Part shown: positions 38,764 through 47,656 of the stretch, piece by piece
How positions within the stretch are numbered: the first letter of the stretch is position 1
Layout of the letters: every line of letters begins with the position of its first letter
Assembly (NCBI GenBank): GCA_963835465.1
Contig: CAWIFR010000006.1
Location: 586,949 to 650,948 of the forward strand
Length of the DNA: 64,000 nt
Direction: 5' to 3'
Source: Bog-756 sp963835465
GTDB taxonomy: Bacteria > Actinomycetota > Acidimicrobiia > Acidimicrobiales > RAAP-2
The notes under the pieces: model-generated
What the model was told of the DNA's origin: nothing
Database searches by the model: none
What the model saw: only the letters and a program-made list of their open reading frames with translations
Made by a program: the position numbers and the translations under genes

Positions 38764-38856
38764 TTCGCCCAGGCGCACGGCTACATCCGGCAGGCTGCCG
38801 ACGGGCCGGTCCCCGGTGGTGCTCCACCCAGACGCCAGTAGCGACCCGCTCCAACG
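38764..38856 (-). promoter_or_regulatory. ZTP/ZMP (pfl) riboswitch controlling glyA
   Basis: On the minus strand the 5' half has GGGTCGCTACTGGCG (38847-38833), followed by a GGGTGG...CCACC hairpin. Next comes CCACCGGGGA (38819-38810), a variable stem loop, and finally the diagnostic CGCCTGGGCG (38775-38766). This order and wording (GGGUCGNNACUGGCG, CCACNGGGGA, CCGCCUGGGC) is the pfl-motif consensus of the riboswitch that senses ZTP/ZMP (AICAR phosphates), signalling 10-formyl-THF shortage. glyA is one of its classical targets. It ends about 27 bases before the start codon, so control may act on the GAAGGAG ribosome-binding site or on transcription. Confidence 0.9.
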
Positions 38857-39147
38857 ATAGCCCCTACGAGATGCAGAAAGGTATGGCCGCGGTCGAAGGA
38901 TGACTCGGAGGCGCCCGTGGATGGATCGGCGTACAGGCCTCCACGCAGGGCTCTAGAAGTGCCCCTACTACGCGGCCGATAGCCGAGTGAGGCATGCCTT
39001 TGAAGTGCCGGCAGTGGGTCACTGTCCCGGTGATCAGGGGCGGTCAGCCGGCGGCCCTCGCTGCGCCGTGGTTGGTGCCGGTGGACAAGCGCAATCAGAT
39101 GGTCGAAGGAATAGTCTGCGCATCATCATCGAAGAAAGGTCGTTGAC
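38857..39147. other. Upstream part of glyA/39148 divergent gap
   Basis: Contains the glyA promoter by position and, at its right end, GAAAGG before the ATG at 39148. No gene or repeat seen. Confidence 0.4.
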
Positions 39148-39459
39148 ATGTGGGCCCAAATGATCACCATGCGATTGAAGCCTGGCAAGGAAGCCGATCT
39201 GCCGAAGGTGGCCGCTCTGTTGCGGGCGGCTGAGCAGCCGGGCTCAGGTCTCGTGCACACGACGACAACCCGAGACAAGAATGATCCGAGCCGAGTAATC
39301 ACCCTCGTTGTCTTCGAGAGCGAAGAGAAGGCTCGGGAGCGCGAGAGTGACCCCCGACGCGAGGAGGGACTTCAGGTCGCCAGGGCGACCATGATGGAGA
39401 TCTTCGAAGGTGCTCCGGAGTTCACCGACCTGACAGTCGTCGACGACTGGGTGTTGTAG
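39148..39459 (+). CDS. Antibiotic-biosynthesis-monooxygenase-like small protein
   Basis: 103-aa dimeric alpha-beta-barrel protein. MWAQMITMRLKPGKEADLPK opens with the first strand. A helix, the ITLVVFESEEKARERESDPR strand-helix unit and the terminal TDLTVVDDWVL strand follow. The fold is shared by ABM/YgiN quinol monooxygenases and related stress proteins. The usual catalytic histidine pattern is not obvious, so activity is uncertain. Confidence 0.65.
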   Translation: MWAQMITMRLKPGKEADLPKVAALLRAAEQPGSGLVHTTTTRDKNDPSRVITLVVFESEEKARERESDPRREEGLQVARATMMEIFEGAPEFTDLTVVDDWVL

Positions 39460-39975
39460 ACGGCAATCGCTCTTCTCACTGAATCTGCCGTTCGCTCCCG
39501 GTTGGCGTTTGGAATGCGGACGGCGGCTGATGACGCGCCCACAGCTGGCGTTGAGGGACACCCAGACCGGAGTCTCTGGCAAGGCCTACGAGTCGCAGGC
39601 ATGATGTGGTTCCGAATCCGATCGGGCCATGGGACCTATTCCCCTAGTGCCAGCATCGGAGAATCTGTAACGCTCGCTGATGGAGGCGAGAGAATGCGGA
39701 TTGACCGGCCGGTGAAGGGGGGGTCATTTCCCTGGTATCGATTGCAAAAGCGTGCGACACTGATCAACGCATGTGGGCTATACGGCCGTGACCATGGCTC
39801 ACACATCCTTGCCAACGGCACTCGAGAGGCCGTTGACCTTCACTGTTCCCTCCCCGTTGCCCTCTTCGCCGTGTCGTTTCGCCTAAGCGGTGGTTTGAGC
39901 GGCGGAGGCGAGTTCCGCGAATCAGACCTCGAGCTGCGGTTCGTCCGAGCCGTGCATTAGGAGCCTCCAGCAATC
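39460..39975. other. Gap before SulP with an open frame of doubtful coding
   Basis: A 152-aa frame (39502-39960, MAFGMRTAADDAPTAG...) is open here but has no recognisable domain, no clear ribosome-binding site and irregular composition; I do not call it a gene. The bases are clearly less GC-rich than most of the window. Confidence 0.4.
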
Positions 39976-41715
39976 ATGGCGGGCGCCGCGAATACGACTG
40001 TTGGGCGTTGGTTGCCGGGCCTTGTGCAAGTCAAGTCGTATCAGAGGAAGTGGCTTACCGACGATCTCGTTGCGGGTCTCGTCTTGTCTGCGTTGCTAGT
40101 TCCTCAGGGCATGGCCTATGCGGAACTCGCAGGACTTCCACCGGTCACTGGCCTCTACACCTCAATTTTGTGTCTCTTGGGATACGCAGTGTTCGGGCCG
40201 TCAAGAATCCTGGTGCTGGGGCCAGATTCGGCGCTGGGTCCAATGATCGCTGCGACGATCCTTCCCCTCGTTGGGGCGAACGGGAATCCTGCACGAGCGG
40301 TTGCCCTTGCTTCCCTACTTGCCCTCTTCACCGGAGCGATTATTGCCGTTGGGGGTATCGCGAAGTTGGGGTTCATCGCCGATCTTCTATCCAAGCCGTC
40401 CATCCTCGGGTACATGAACGGCCTCGCTCTAACGATCCTGGTCGCCCAGTTGCCGAAGTTGCTCGGATTCTCGATCGATGTGCATGGATTCATAGGCGAA
40501 GTGCGCGAGATCGTCATCGGTGTGATCAACGGCGAGGTGGTGGCAGCCGCAGCCGCTGTCGGAATGGGATCTCTGGCACTCATACTCATCCTGAAGCAGT
40601 ACGCTCATAAGTTGCCAGCAGTTCTCCTCGCAGTTGTCGCAGCGACGGTTGTGGCGACCGTCTTCGACCTCGGTGGCAGAGGGGTCCAGCTGGTGGGTCC
40701 GCTTCCTCAGGGACTACCGTCGCTGACCATCCCCAGCGTGGCGTGGGCTGACGTGTTGCCTGTCTTCGCCGGTGCTCTGGGCATTGTCCTCGTCACTCTC
40801 ACCGACACCATTTCGGCCTCGGCATCCTTCGCCGAGCGCCGAGTCGAGGAAGTCAACAGCAGCCAGGAGATGTTCGGGATCGGCTTGGCCAATCTCGCTG
40901 CAGGACTATTCCAAGGCTTTCCGGTGAGCACCAGTGGATCGAGAACTGCTGTTGCGGAACAGTCTGGGGCCAAGACACAACTCACCGGCGTGGTTGGCGC
41001 ATTGATGATCACCCTGATGCTCGTCGCGCTTCCTGGCCTGCTCCGCAACCTTCCCCAGGCGGCCCTGGCAGCAGTTGTGATCGCAGCGTCAATCTTCTTG
41101 GCCAACATTCCGGCCACTCGTCGACTGTGGTCCCAGTCACGCGCAGACTTCTTCATCTCAATCGCCACGTTCCTCGGGGTCGTTCTACTAGGTGTACTCA
41201 CCGGGATTGCGGTGGCAGTGGGCATCTCAGTCGCAAACGTCTTCCGAAGGGTCTGGTGGCCGCATCAGGCAACCCTGGGTCGAGTCTCGGGGCTGCGCGG
41301 CTTCCACGACATCAGGCGCCACCCAAATGCGGAACAACTTGCCGGGTGCGTAATGTATCGGTTTGATGCACCTCTGATCTTCGCCAATGCGCGTACTTTC
41401 CGCGACCAAGTCCGCAAGTTCGCCAGCTCCGAGCCAAAGCCACTTTGGATCATCATCGAAGCAGAGCCAATTACGGATATCGACACGACCGCATGTGACA
41501 TGCTCAAGGATCTTGTTACCGTGCTCGACAGACAAGGGACCAAGTTGGTGTTCGCCGAAATGAAGGCTCATAGCAGGCACAAGATCGTTCAGTACGGTCT
41601 AGGCAAGTTGTTCCCCGATGATCGATTCTTCCCGACGCTGCGTGCCGCTGTCAGCGCCTGCCGGGAGGAGTTAGGCGAGCGATGGGTTAGATTCCGGGAC
41701 GAGGAGCAACACTGA
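39976..41715 (+). CDS. SulP-family anion transporter with STAS domain
   Basis: 579-aa inner-membrane transporter for sulfate, bicarbonate or another anion. The membrane part (residues about 20-420) starts with LTDDLVAGLVLSALLVPQGM and AYAELAGLPPVTGLYTSILC, the SulP signature. The conserved GLANLAAGLFQGFPVSTSGS lies near the centre. A C-terminal STAS domain (about 445-570) shows YRFDAPLIFANARTFRDQV and EPITDIDTTACDMLKDLVTV. No carbonic anhydrase or sulfur gene lies nearby to indicate the anion. Hand-counted lines of this gene are about 55-62% G+C against about 70% in flanking genes, suggesting acquisition by transfer. Confidence 0.9.
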   Translation: MAGAANTTVGRWLPGLVQVKSYQRKWLTDDLVAGLVLSALLVPQGMAYAELAGLPPVTGLYTSILCLLGYAVFGPSRILVLGPDSALGPMIAATILPLVGANGNPARAVALASLLALFTGAIIAVGGIAKLGFIADLLSKPSILGYMNGLALTILVAQLPKLLGFSIDVHGFIGEVREIVIGVINGEVVAAAAAVGMGSLALILILKQYAHKLPAVLLAVVAATVVATVFDLGGRGVQLVGPLPQGLPSLTIPSVAWADVLPVFAGALGIVLVTLTDTISASASFAERRVEEVNSSQEMFGIGLANLAAGLFQGFPVSTSGSRTAVAEQSGAKTQLTGVVGALMITLMLVALPGLLRNLPQAALAAVVIAASIFLANIPATRRLWSQSRADFFISIATFLGVVLLGVLTGIAVAVGISVANVFRRVWWPHQATLGRVSGLRGFHDIRRHPNAEQLAGCVMYRFDAPLIFANARTFRDQVRKFASSEPKPLWIIIEAEPITDIDTTACDMLKDLVTVLDRQGTKLVFAEMKAHSRHKIVQYGLGKLFPDDRFFPTLRAAVSACREELGERWVRFRDEEQH

Positions 41716-41909
41716 ATGTTCCACCCAAGCCCGTAGGAAGGCGGCGGGCAACGGCTGGGACGGCCTGATGTCTCGGGCTCACCAACTCCACCGGTGACGG
41801 CCAAACACGATTGCAAGGGCCCCATTGCCGGGTCTGGCCCACACACCCGGGCACAAGTCTGGCGCAACAGGGGTTGCTATCAACAAGCCTATGAATTGGA
41901 CTTTTACCG

Positions 41910-41982
41910 TGGGCGCTATCGGACTCGAACCGATGACCTGCTGGTTGTAAGCCAGCTGCTCTACCAACTGAGCTAAACGCCC
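41910..41982 (-). tRNA. tRNA-Val (UAC)
   Basis: Reverse strand gives a full cloverleaf. The acceptor GGGCGTT pairs with AGCGCCC (one G-U) and the D-arm is GCTCAGTTGGTAGAGC. The anticodon stem GCTGG/CCAGC holds loop CTTACAA (anticodon TAC), the T-arm is TCGGTTCGAGTCCGA and the discriminator is A. CCA is not encoded. The anticodon UAC reads GUA/GUN valine codons. Its 3' end faces the low-GC block containing SulP and glyA. Confidence 0.95.
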
Positions 41983-41994
41983 GAGCGACTCACG

Positions 41995-42735
41995 CTACTG
42001 CGCAGCCGCCGTCGACAGGGCTTCGAGGAGGTCTGGGGTCGACGCCGCCACCGGGGTGCGGCGGGCTTCGTGGTCCAAGGTGACCAACTCCCGCCCGGCC
42101 AGCTCACCCACCTCCGCTCCGGCCTCGGTACAGACCAGCATGCCCCCGAGGTAGTCCCAGCTGCCCAGGCAGGAACCTCCCACCACGGCATAGCCGTCCA
42201 GGACCCCCTCCGCCACTGCGCACAGGTCCAGGGCGGCGGCGCCCAACATCCGGCACTGGGACCACCCGAAGTACTGCTGTGGGTAGCCTGAGAACCCGAC
42301 GATGGCCTCGCCCAGTGTCCGACATCCCGACGGCCGGATGGGGGCACCGTCCTTCCGGGCGCCTCCGCCGCGCACCGCCTCGAAACGGATGCCCGAGGCC
42401 TGGTTGACCACAACGGCTGCCCGGGGCCCATCGGCGTCCACGGCGCAGAGGCTCGTGGCGAACCAGGGGATCCCTCGGCCGGCATTGGTGGAGCCATCCA
42501 CCGGATCGATCACCACTACCACGTCCGTGTCGGTTCCGTGGCTGCCCGACTCCTCGGACATCACGGCCAGACCGGCCCGTTCCAGCACCGCCAGGGCGGC
42601 GGCGTCCGCGACTAGATCTGATCGATACTGGCCGTCACGGGTCCCGGCCAATCCCCAGTCCCCCAGCTCGTTGAGGGCACCGGCTACCGCGGTGGCCGCC
42701 CCGTGGAGAACCTTGAGGAGCGCTTCGTCGTCCAT
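41995..42735 (-). CDS. Inositol monophosphatase family protein
   Basis: 246-aa Mg/Li-sensitive phosphatase family member. Metal motifs are present: glutamates in AVMSEESGSHG, VVVIDPVDGSTNAGRGIPWF (D-P-x-D-G-S/T) and GSCLGSWDYLGGMLVCTEAG (WDxxGG). This set hydrolyses inositol-1-phosphate, PAP or sugar phosphates. Start at ATG 42735 (MDDEALL); the open frame further upstream is not conserved. It begins just past the tRNA-Val 5' end. Confidence 0.88.
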   Translation of the reverse strand: MDDEALLKVLHGAATAVAGALNELGDWGLAGTRDGQYRSDLVADAAALAVLERAGLAVMSEESGSHGTDTDVVVVIDPVDGSTNAGRGIPWFATSLCAVDADGPRAAVVVNQASGIRFEAVRGGGARKDGAPIRPSGCRTLGEAIVGFSGYPQQYFGWSQCRMLGAAALDLCAVAEGVLDGYAVVGGSCLGSWDYLGGMLVCTEAGAEVGELAGRELVTLDHEARRTPVAASTPDLLEALSTAAAQ

Positions 42736-42783
42736 GGGGCGACGATACCGGAGCCACCCTGCTGCCGGTAGGCTGAGCCTCCT

Positions 42784-43341
42784 GTGGCAGTCATCGATGT
42801 GGCCGGATACGTGGCCGACCTCAAGGATCACTCAGTGGACCATGGATTCCACGTGCACGACGAACGCCATTTCGTAGAGACGTACTCGCTTCGTCAGGTC
42901 TGGGAGGTCGAGCTCCATCCTGAGGACGGCTGTGGGGGCCCGCTCGACCTGCACTTGGCCCTCGAGGTGGATCCGAGGACGCTGCTGTCCTTCGAGGATG
43001 CGGTCTTCGGGCTACCCGAGGAGCAGGAGCCCCCTGACGAGTTCCACTTCCCACTGACCTTCACCTGGGCCCTTCCACCCCTCCCCCACGGTCCGGACCT
43101 GTTGCGGTTGGCCATCGACTTGGCCGGGGTGGGAGGGATCGAGCTCCCGCTCGAGGTCTCCGCCATCGATTCATACGCCTCGGCCACCGATGCGGCCGAG
43201 CGACGCCTCAATATCGTGGCCCGCTCCCCCGTCTCCCTGACCCGAATCCTTGCCGGTGAGGAGATGATGTGCGAACTGTTCGACCGGTGCCTGGCCGTCA
43301 GCCGATACCTCCTCGACTCCTCTGGTAGCTGGCTGGGGTGA
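42784..43341 (+). CDS. Conserved hypothetical protein
   Basis: 185-aa acidic, soluble protein with no domain I can name. Notable are VHDERHFVETYSLRQVWEVE at the N-terminus, a proline-rich middle (FTWALPPLPHGPDLLRLAID) and a helical C-terminus. GTG start; its TGA overlaps the GTG of the next gene. Coupling to a lipoprotein gene is the only functional hint. Confidence 0.6.
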   Translation: MAVIDVAGYVADLKDHSVDHGFHVHDERHFVETYSLRQVWEVELHPEDGCGGPLDLHLALEVDPRTLLSFEDAVFGLPEEQEPPDEFHFPLTFTWALPPLPHGPDLLRLAIDLAGVGGIELPLEVSAIDSYASATDAAERRLNIVARSPVSLTRILAGEEMMCELFDRCLAVSRYLLDSSGSWLG

Positions 43342-43775
43342 AGCTTCCCCCGATTCCGGCCCGGATCCGACGTCTGGCCGCCGGGACCGTCGTGGTGGTC
43401 GGACTTGGCACCACGCTCAGCGCCTGCGGCAACGACGGATCCGCCCTCGCCAAACAGGCTTGTGCCCATGTCGACCGGTCGCTCAGTCTGCTCACCAAGG
43501 CGTCGCTCCAGGCCGATGCGGCCACGGCCACCCGCCTCCGGCAGCAGGCCTACATCCAGCTGCGCCAGGCCCTGCCCATCGCCGCCCAGGCCGCGTACCG
43601 CGACGGTCAATGGCAGTCCCTCATGACCACCGTGTCCGAGTCGAACCGCGTGCCGGAGGCCACGCTGATCCAGGCGCTTCGAGCCCAGTGTCAACAGGCC
43701 AACAGCTCCACCTTCGGCCAAAGTCCTCCGCCGTCTTCCATTCCGCCGCCGGCTCCCTTCAACTCGGCCCCCTGA
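43338..43775 (+). CDS. Putative lipoprotein
   Basis: 145 aa with a positively charged start, hydrophobic stretch (TVVVVGLGTTLSAC) and lipobox LSAC, so probably lipidated at the cysteine (about residue 30) and placed on the outer face of the membrane. The mature part is helical and alanine/glutamine-rich and ends in a proline/serine tail (QSPPPSSIPPPAPF). No known domain. Translationally coupled to the gene before it. Confidence 0.65.
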   Translation: MKLPPIPARIRRLAAGTVVVVGLGTTLSACGNDGSALAKQACAHVDRSLSLLTKASLQADAATATRLRQQAYIQLRQALPIAAQAAYRDGQWQSLMTTVSESNRVPEATLIQALRAQCQQANSSTFGQSPPPSSIPPPAPFNSAP

Positions 43776-43800
43776 GCAGTCCGGGCGGTGAGCGTTCGAC

Positions 43801-46072
43801 TCAGGGAGCTCGATCGGCGCCACCGGCCGAGAGGGAGCCGGCCGTCGGGGCCGTGGAGTTCGATCCCGACGGCACCAGCTGCTTCCCCGCCATCTGCTCT
43901 CGGCCCACTTGGATCACATCGGGGAGCACCCGGGCGTCCAGCCACTGTCCGGCCGCCGGCGTCGGCACGATGTGCATGCCGTCGCCGTCCCGGATCTGGA
44001 CCCCGTCCAGCGACTCTTGATACTGGCCTCCCGGACAGAGCAACCCCCCAAAGTCGTTGAGCTGCACGGTTGCCGGGTGCTCGCCGGCCACCTGGCGGAC
44101 GATGGCGTTGTAGGCGTTGAGCCGGGCCGGCGTGTCCTCCGGCCAGACCTGGCCGTTGTCCTGTTCGATGGGGGCGAAGCAGGGGGACGTCATCAAGACC
44201 ATCAGGGCACCACCGGACGTGCCCACCTGCACCGCCTGCTCCAGCGACTGCTTGACGGCCGCATCGAAGGCCGGCTGCCCGATGTGGAGCCAGTGTCCGT
44301 CGATGAGCCGGTCTGACACCTCCCAACGGCCGGCTAGCACCACCACGACGTTGGGGTGGAACTGGTTGAGATCCCCCTTCCACTGGGCTGGCCACTGCTC
44401 ACCAGCCGGTGCCGACGAGTCGCACTGGGGCACTTCGGGATGGGCCAGTCCGTAGAGGAGGTACTGGCTGGATCGCAGCACGCCACACCCAATGATGGCG
44501 CCGTTGTCGATGCTCACGTCGTAGCTGGTCTGGGGCTGACTGGCCAGCATGGCAAAGCCCAGACGCCAGGCGACCGAGTCACCGAAGACCAGCACCTTGA
44601 CCGGCGGACCCACATAGGCGGTCCCCTGCACCCGCAGCGGACTGGCCGCCTCGGCAGCCGACCCCAGCGTGGCCGCGACGGTGACTGCCACCACGCTGAC
44701 AAAGGCGCCGGCGGTCAGCAGCCAGGCCCTCCATTCCGTGAAGGTCCGGGTCCGCCGTCGGCGGATGGGCTCCTCCACCAGGTAGTAGGACCCACTCGCC
44801 ACGATCAGGGTGATGGTCATGCGGACAGCCAGGAGGGGGTAACCGTAAAGATGGAGGCGCTGGGCGCTGAAGAGGGCGAAGAGGGGCACGTGCCACAGAT
44901 AGGTGCCATAGGAGATCTTGCCCAGGTAGCGGAACGCCGGATTCCCGAGAGCCCGGGATAGCGAGTCCCCCTGGGTCGTGACCACGCAGAAGATGACCGC
45001 CGCCACCCCGAGGGCGAAGACGAAATAACCCCCCTCGAAGAGAAAGGCCCCGGGCTTGGTCACCCGCCAGACCAGCATCATCCCGGCGGCGACGCTGATC
45101 CAGCCGGCCACCTGGAGCGCGGCCCGCATCCGGGGCCGGGTGATCTCCCAGGCGGTGATGGGCTTGATGCCCAGGCCTCGACGGCGACGCAGGTCCCGTC
45201 GGTGGGGCGGGGCCGGGAAGGCACCGGCAGTCCCTGCTGCGGGATGAGCCCGCATCACCAGACCCCGCTCGCCCGCCCCCGCCGGGGCGCCAGGCAGGGC
45301 GGTTCGATACTGCGCCCACATGGCCATCCCGATCGCCAATGCCGCCCCGATCAGGATGTCCTGGCTGCGGGTGTCAGTTCCCTCGTAGAGGCGCATGACC
45401 GAGGCACCCCCCTGGAAGGACAGGCGCATGTCCACGGCTGAGGCCATCGCCCCGGCGACGGCTACGGCCATCACCGGCCACAACCGCCGAGCCGGACGGA
45501 GCTTGCGGCCCCAGTGCAGCAGCAGGAGCACGACCGGGGGCCACACGATGTAGAACTGCTCCTCGATGGAGAGGGTCCACATGTGCTGCAGGGGGGACGG
45601 CTGGGCCGTCGGCGTCGAAGTAGTTGCCGCCAGCCACGATGAAGTGCCAGTTGGCCACGTAGAACAGCGTGGACAGTGAGTCGAGGCGCAGGCCCGCGAA
45701 CTCCCCGGGGCCGGAGAAGATCTTCACGAAGAGGGCCACTCCGACCAGCATCACCAGCAGGGCGGGCAGCAGCCGACGGGCCCGGCGGGCCCAGAATTGA
45801 CCCAGTTTGACGGTGAGGGTCCGGGTCCACTCCCCCAACAGCAGTGAGGTGATGAGGAAGCCGGACAGGACGAAGAACACATCGACGCCCAGGAAACCCC
45901 CACCGGCCATCGGGGCGCCCCCGTGGTAGAGCATCACCCCGAGGACGGCCACGGCCCGGAGCCCGTCGAGAGCGGGCACGTAGCTGAAGGCGATGGTCCG
46001 GCCGCGTCCCTCCCCAGTGTCGAGCGGAGACCTGCGCGCCCGCTTGGGGGCCGTGTGGACGCCTGTGCTCAT
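43801..46072 (-). CDS. Acyltransferase-3 / SGNH hydrolase fusion, frameshifted
   Basis: About 757-aa OafA/YrhL-type O-acyltransferase. The N-terminal membrane domain has ten or so helices: SYVPALDGLRAVAVLGVMLY, GVDVFFVLSGFLITSLLLGE and, in the next frame, MWTLSIEEQFYIVWPPVVLL. The frameshift near 45585 falls in the SPLQHMWTLS-equivalent motif, so one base is in error. It is joined to an extracytoplasmic SGNH domain with VKVLVFGDSVAWRLGFAML, a GRWEV block and the DGMHIVPTPAAG D-x-x-H motif. Such fusions O-acetylate cell-surface glycans or peptidoglycan. Confidence 0.87.
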
Positions 46073-46136
46073 CGGGTTGCCTGCCTCCACGCACGCCGGA
46101 CCGGTGCGGCCTGGCCCCAGGGCCCGGCACCGTCCC

Positions 46137-46145
46137 ATATATATT
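46137..46145 (-). promoter_or_regulatory. AT-rich -10-like element upstream of acyltransferase
   Basis: An isolated ATATATATT stretch in GC-rich DNA, 65 bases before the acyltransferase start, resembles a -10 box on the minus strand. No good -35 at 17-bp spacing was found, so this is only a candidate. Confidence 0.3.
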
Positions 46146-46202
46146 CGCAGGTCTTCATGCAGTTACGCACGCGCCAATTTCTGCCGGGCGCCCTGACGCT
46201 GG

Positions 46203-47588
46203 TCAGGACTCCGGCCCCTCAGGCGCCATCGCCAGGGCCAGGAGCCTGCGGGTGTCCTCGTCGAGGTGGTTGCGGGCGGCGATGAGCAGGCCGCTCCCCA
46301 CGTAGGCCAGGGGCAGGACGATGAGAAAGGCCGTGCGTAGGTTGTCGCCGAACTGCTGGGAGAAGAAGGCGGTGACCAGTGGCGCCGCCGCCGTGCCGAA
46401 CACCACCGAGGCCAGGTTGAACGTCCCGAACCCGGTTCCTCGGACGGCGGCGGGCACGGCATCGGTCAGCCCGGCCCGCAGGCCGGGGATGGCCGATGTG
46501 GCCACGAAGAACCCGGCCAGCTGGAGGGGCAGACAGGCCTCGAAGGGAAGGTCGAGCAGGGACACGATGAACAGGGTCGTGGCCAGGGCCAGGGCCACCC
46601 CGGGAATGACGACCCGGGCTCCACGCACCCGGTCGGCGAAACGGTCGGCGAGCCGTCCCCCGACCACGACCCCGGGAATGCCCCCGGCCACGACCAGCAC
46701 CAGAAAGGTGGTGGTGGACTGCCCCTGGGACAGGCCGAGCTGTCGCTGGTAGAACTCGGTCATCCACGAGGCCACGGCGGTGAGCACGAAGAGCACGGCC
46801 GACACACCGGCCAGCGCATACCGCAACGTGGGGATGGCCAGGATGACCCGGAGGTCCCGCCGCAGTCCGGCCAGCAGTTGCCTGGTGAAGTGAGCCACTC
46901 CCTGTTCGAAGAGGGGCGGGGTGGCCTCGTCCGGTCCGACGAATTCGATTCGGTCGGCCGCACCCGCCCGGACCCGGTCCGCGGCACCCCGTCGTGGCTC
47001 TCGGAGCCGCATCAGCAGGATGGCCACCACCATGCCGGGTACCGAGACCACCGCCAGGGCCACCCGCCACCCGAAGGCCGGCCCGAGGAGCCCGCCGGCC
47101 AGCACCCCGAGCCCGGTACCGACGAAGGACAGGCACTGCTGCACAGAGAATGCCCGACCCCTCCGTTCGAGCACGTAGTAGTCCGGCACCAGGCTGGATA
47201 CGGACGGATCGGTCACCCCCTGTCCGAAGCCCAGGGCACCGCGCAGGACGACCAGAAGCCCGAATCCCGGGGCCAGGGAGCCCGACGCCGACACCACCGA
47301 CCACAACGCCATGGCCCGGGCCGCCGACCTCGTCCTGACCCACCGGTCGGCCAGGTAGCCGGCCGGCAGGGTGACCACGCCGTTGACAAGGACGAAGGCC
47401 GACATCAGCAGACCCACGGCGAAGTCGCCTACCCCGAATGCCTGCTTCAGCTGGGGGACCATGCCCCGCACCACGTTCTGGTCAAGGGCGTCGATGAGGA
47501 AGGTCCCACCCAGCACCCACATGGGCCACGCCGTCACCTCTGGCGACACCACGACTCCGGCAGATCGGTCGTCGCCCGCCATGCTCAC
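46203..47588 (-). CDS. MFS transporter
   Basis: About 461-aa major-facilitator permease with twelve helices. Between TM2 and TM3 lies GYLADRWVRTRSAARAMA, the G-x-L-(A)-D-R-x-x-R motif of MFS. Other conserved parts are RGALGFGQGVTDPSVSSLVP and, in the second half, GGRLADRFADRVRGARVV. The first helix holds FLIDALDQNVVRGMVPQLKQ, close to the DHA/spinster-type MFS group. A central cytoplasmic loop of about 55 residues contains Glu/Arg-rich sequence. GTG 47588 or ATG 47582 may be the start. Substrate unknown. Confidence 0.87.
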   Translation of the reverse strand: MSMAGDDRSAGVVVSPEVTAWPMWVLGGTFLIDALDQNVVRGMVPQLKQAFGVGDFAVGLLMSAFVLVNGVVTLPAGYLADRWVRTRSAARAMALWSVVSASGSLAPGFGLLVVLRGALGFGQGVTDPSVSSLVPDYYVLERRGRAFSVQQCLSFVGTGLGVLAGGLLGPAFGWRVALAVVSVPGMVVAILLMRLREPRRGAADRVRAGAADRIEFVGPDEATPPLFEQGVAHFTRQLLAGLRRDLRVILAIPTLRYALAGVSAVLFVLTAVASWMTEFYQRQLGLSQGQSTTTFLVLVVAGGIPGVVVGGRLADRFADRVRGARVVIPGVALALATTLFIVSLLDLPFEACLPLQLAGFFVATSAIPGLRAGLTDAVPAAVRGTGFGTFNLASVVFGTAAAPLVTAFFSQQFGDNLRTAFLIVLPLAYVGSGLLIAARNHLDEDTRRLLALAMAPEGPES

Positions 47589-47656
47589 GCCGCGATCGAT
47601 CCTGCCGCCGGGTGGTTCCGCTTCACCGGGTCGACCGGCCCTCGGGCCGGCCTGGC

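Noticed and set aside
39502..39960. 152-aa frame before SulP
   Set aside because: No recognisable domain or ribosome-binding site; irregular sequence composition.
41910..41982. Plus-strand reading of the tRNA as tRNA-Tyr (GTA-like loop)
   Set aside because: The T-arm and D-arm consensus are only correct on the minus strand, giving anticodon TAC (Val).
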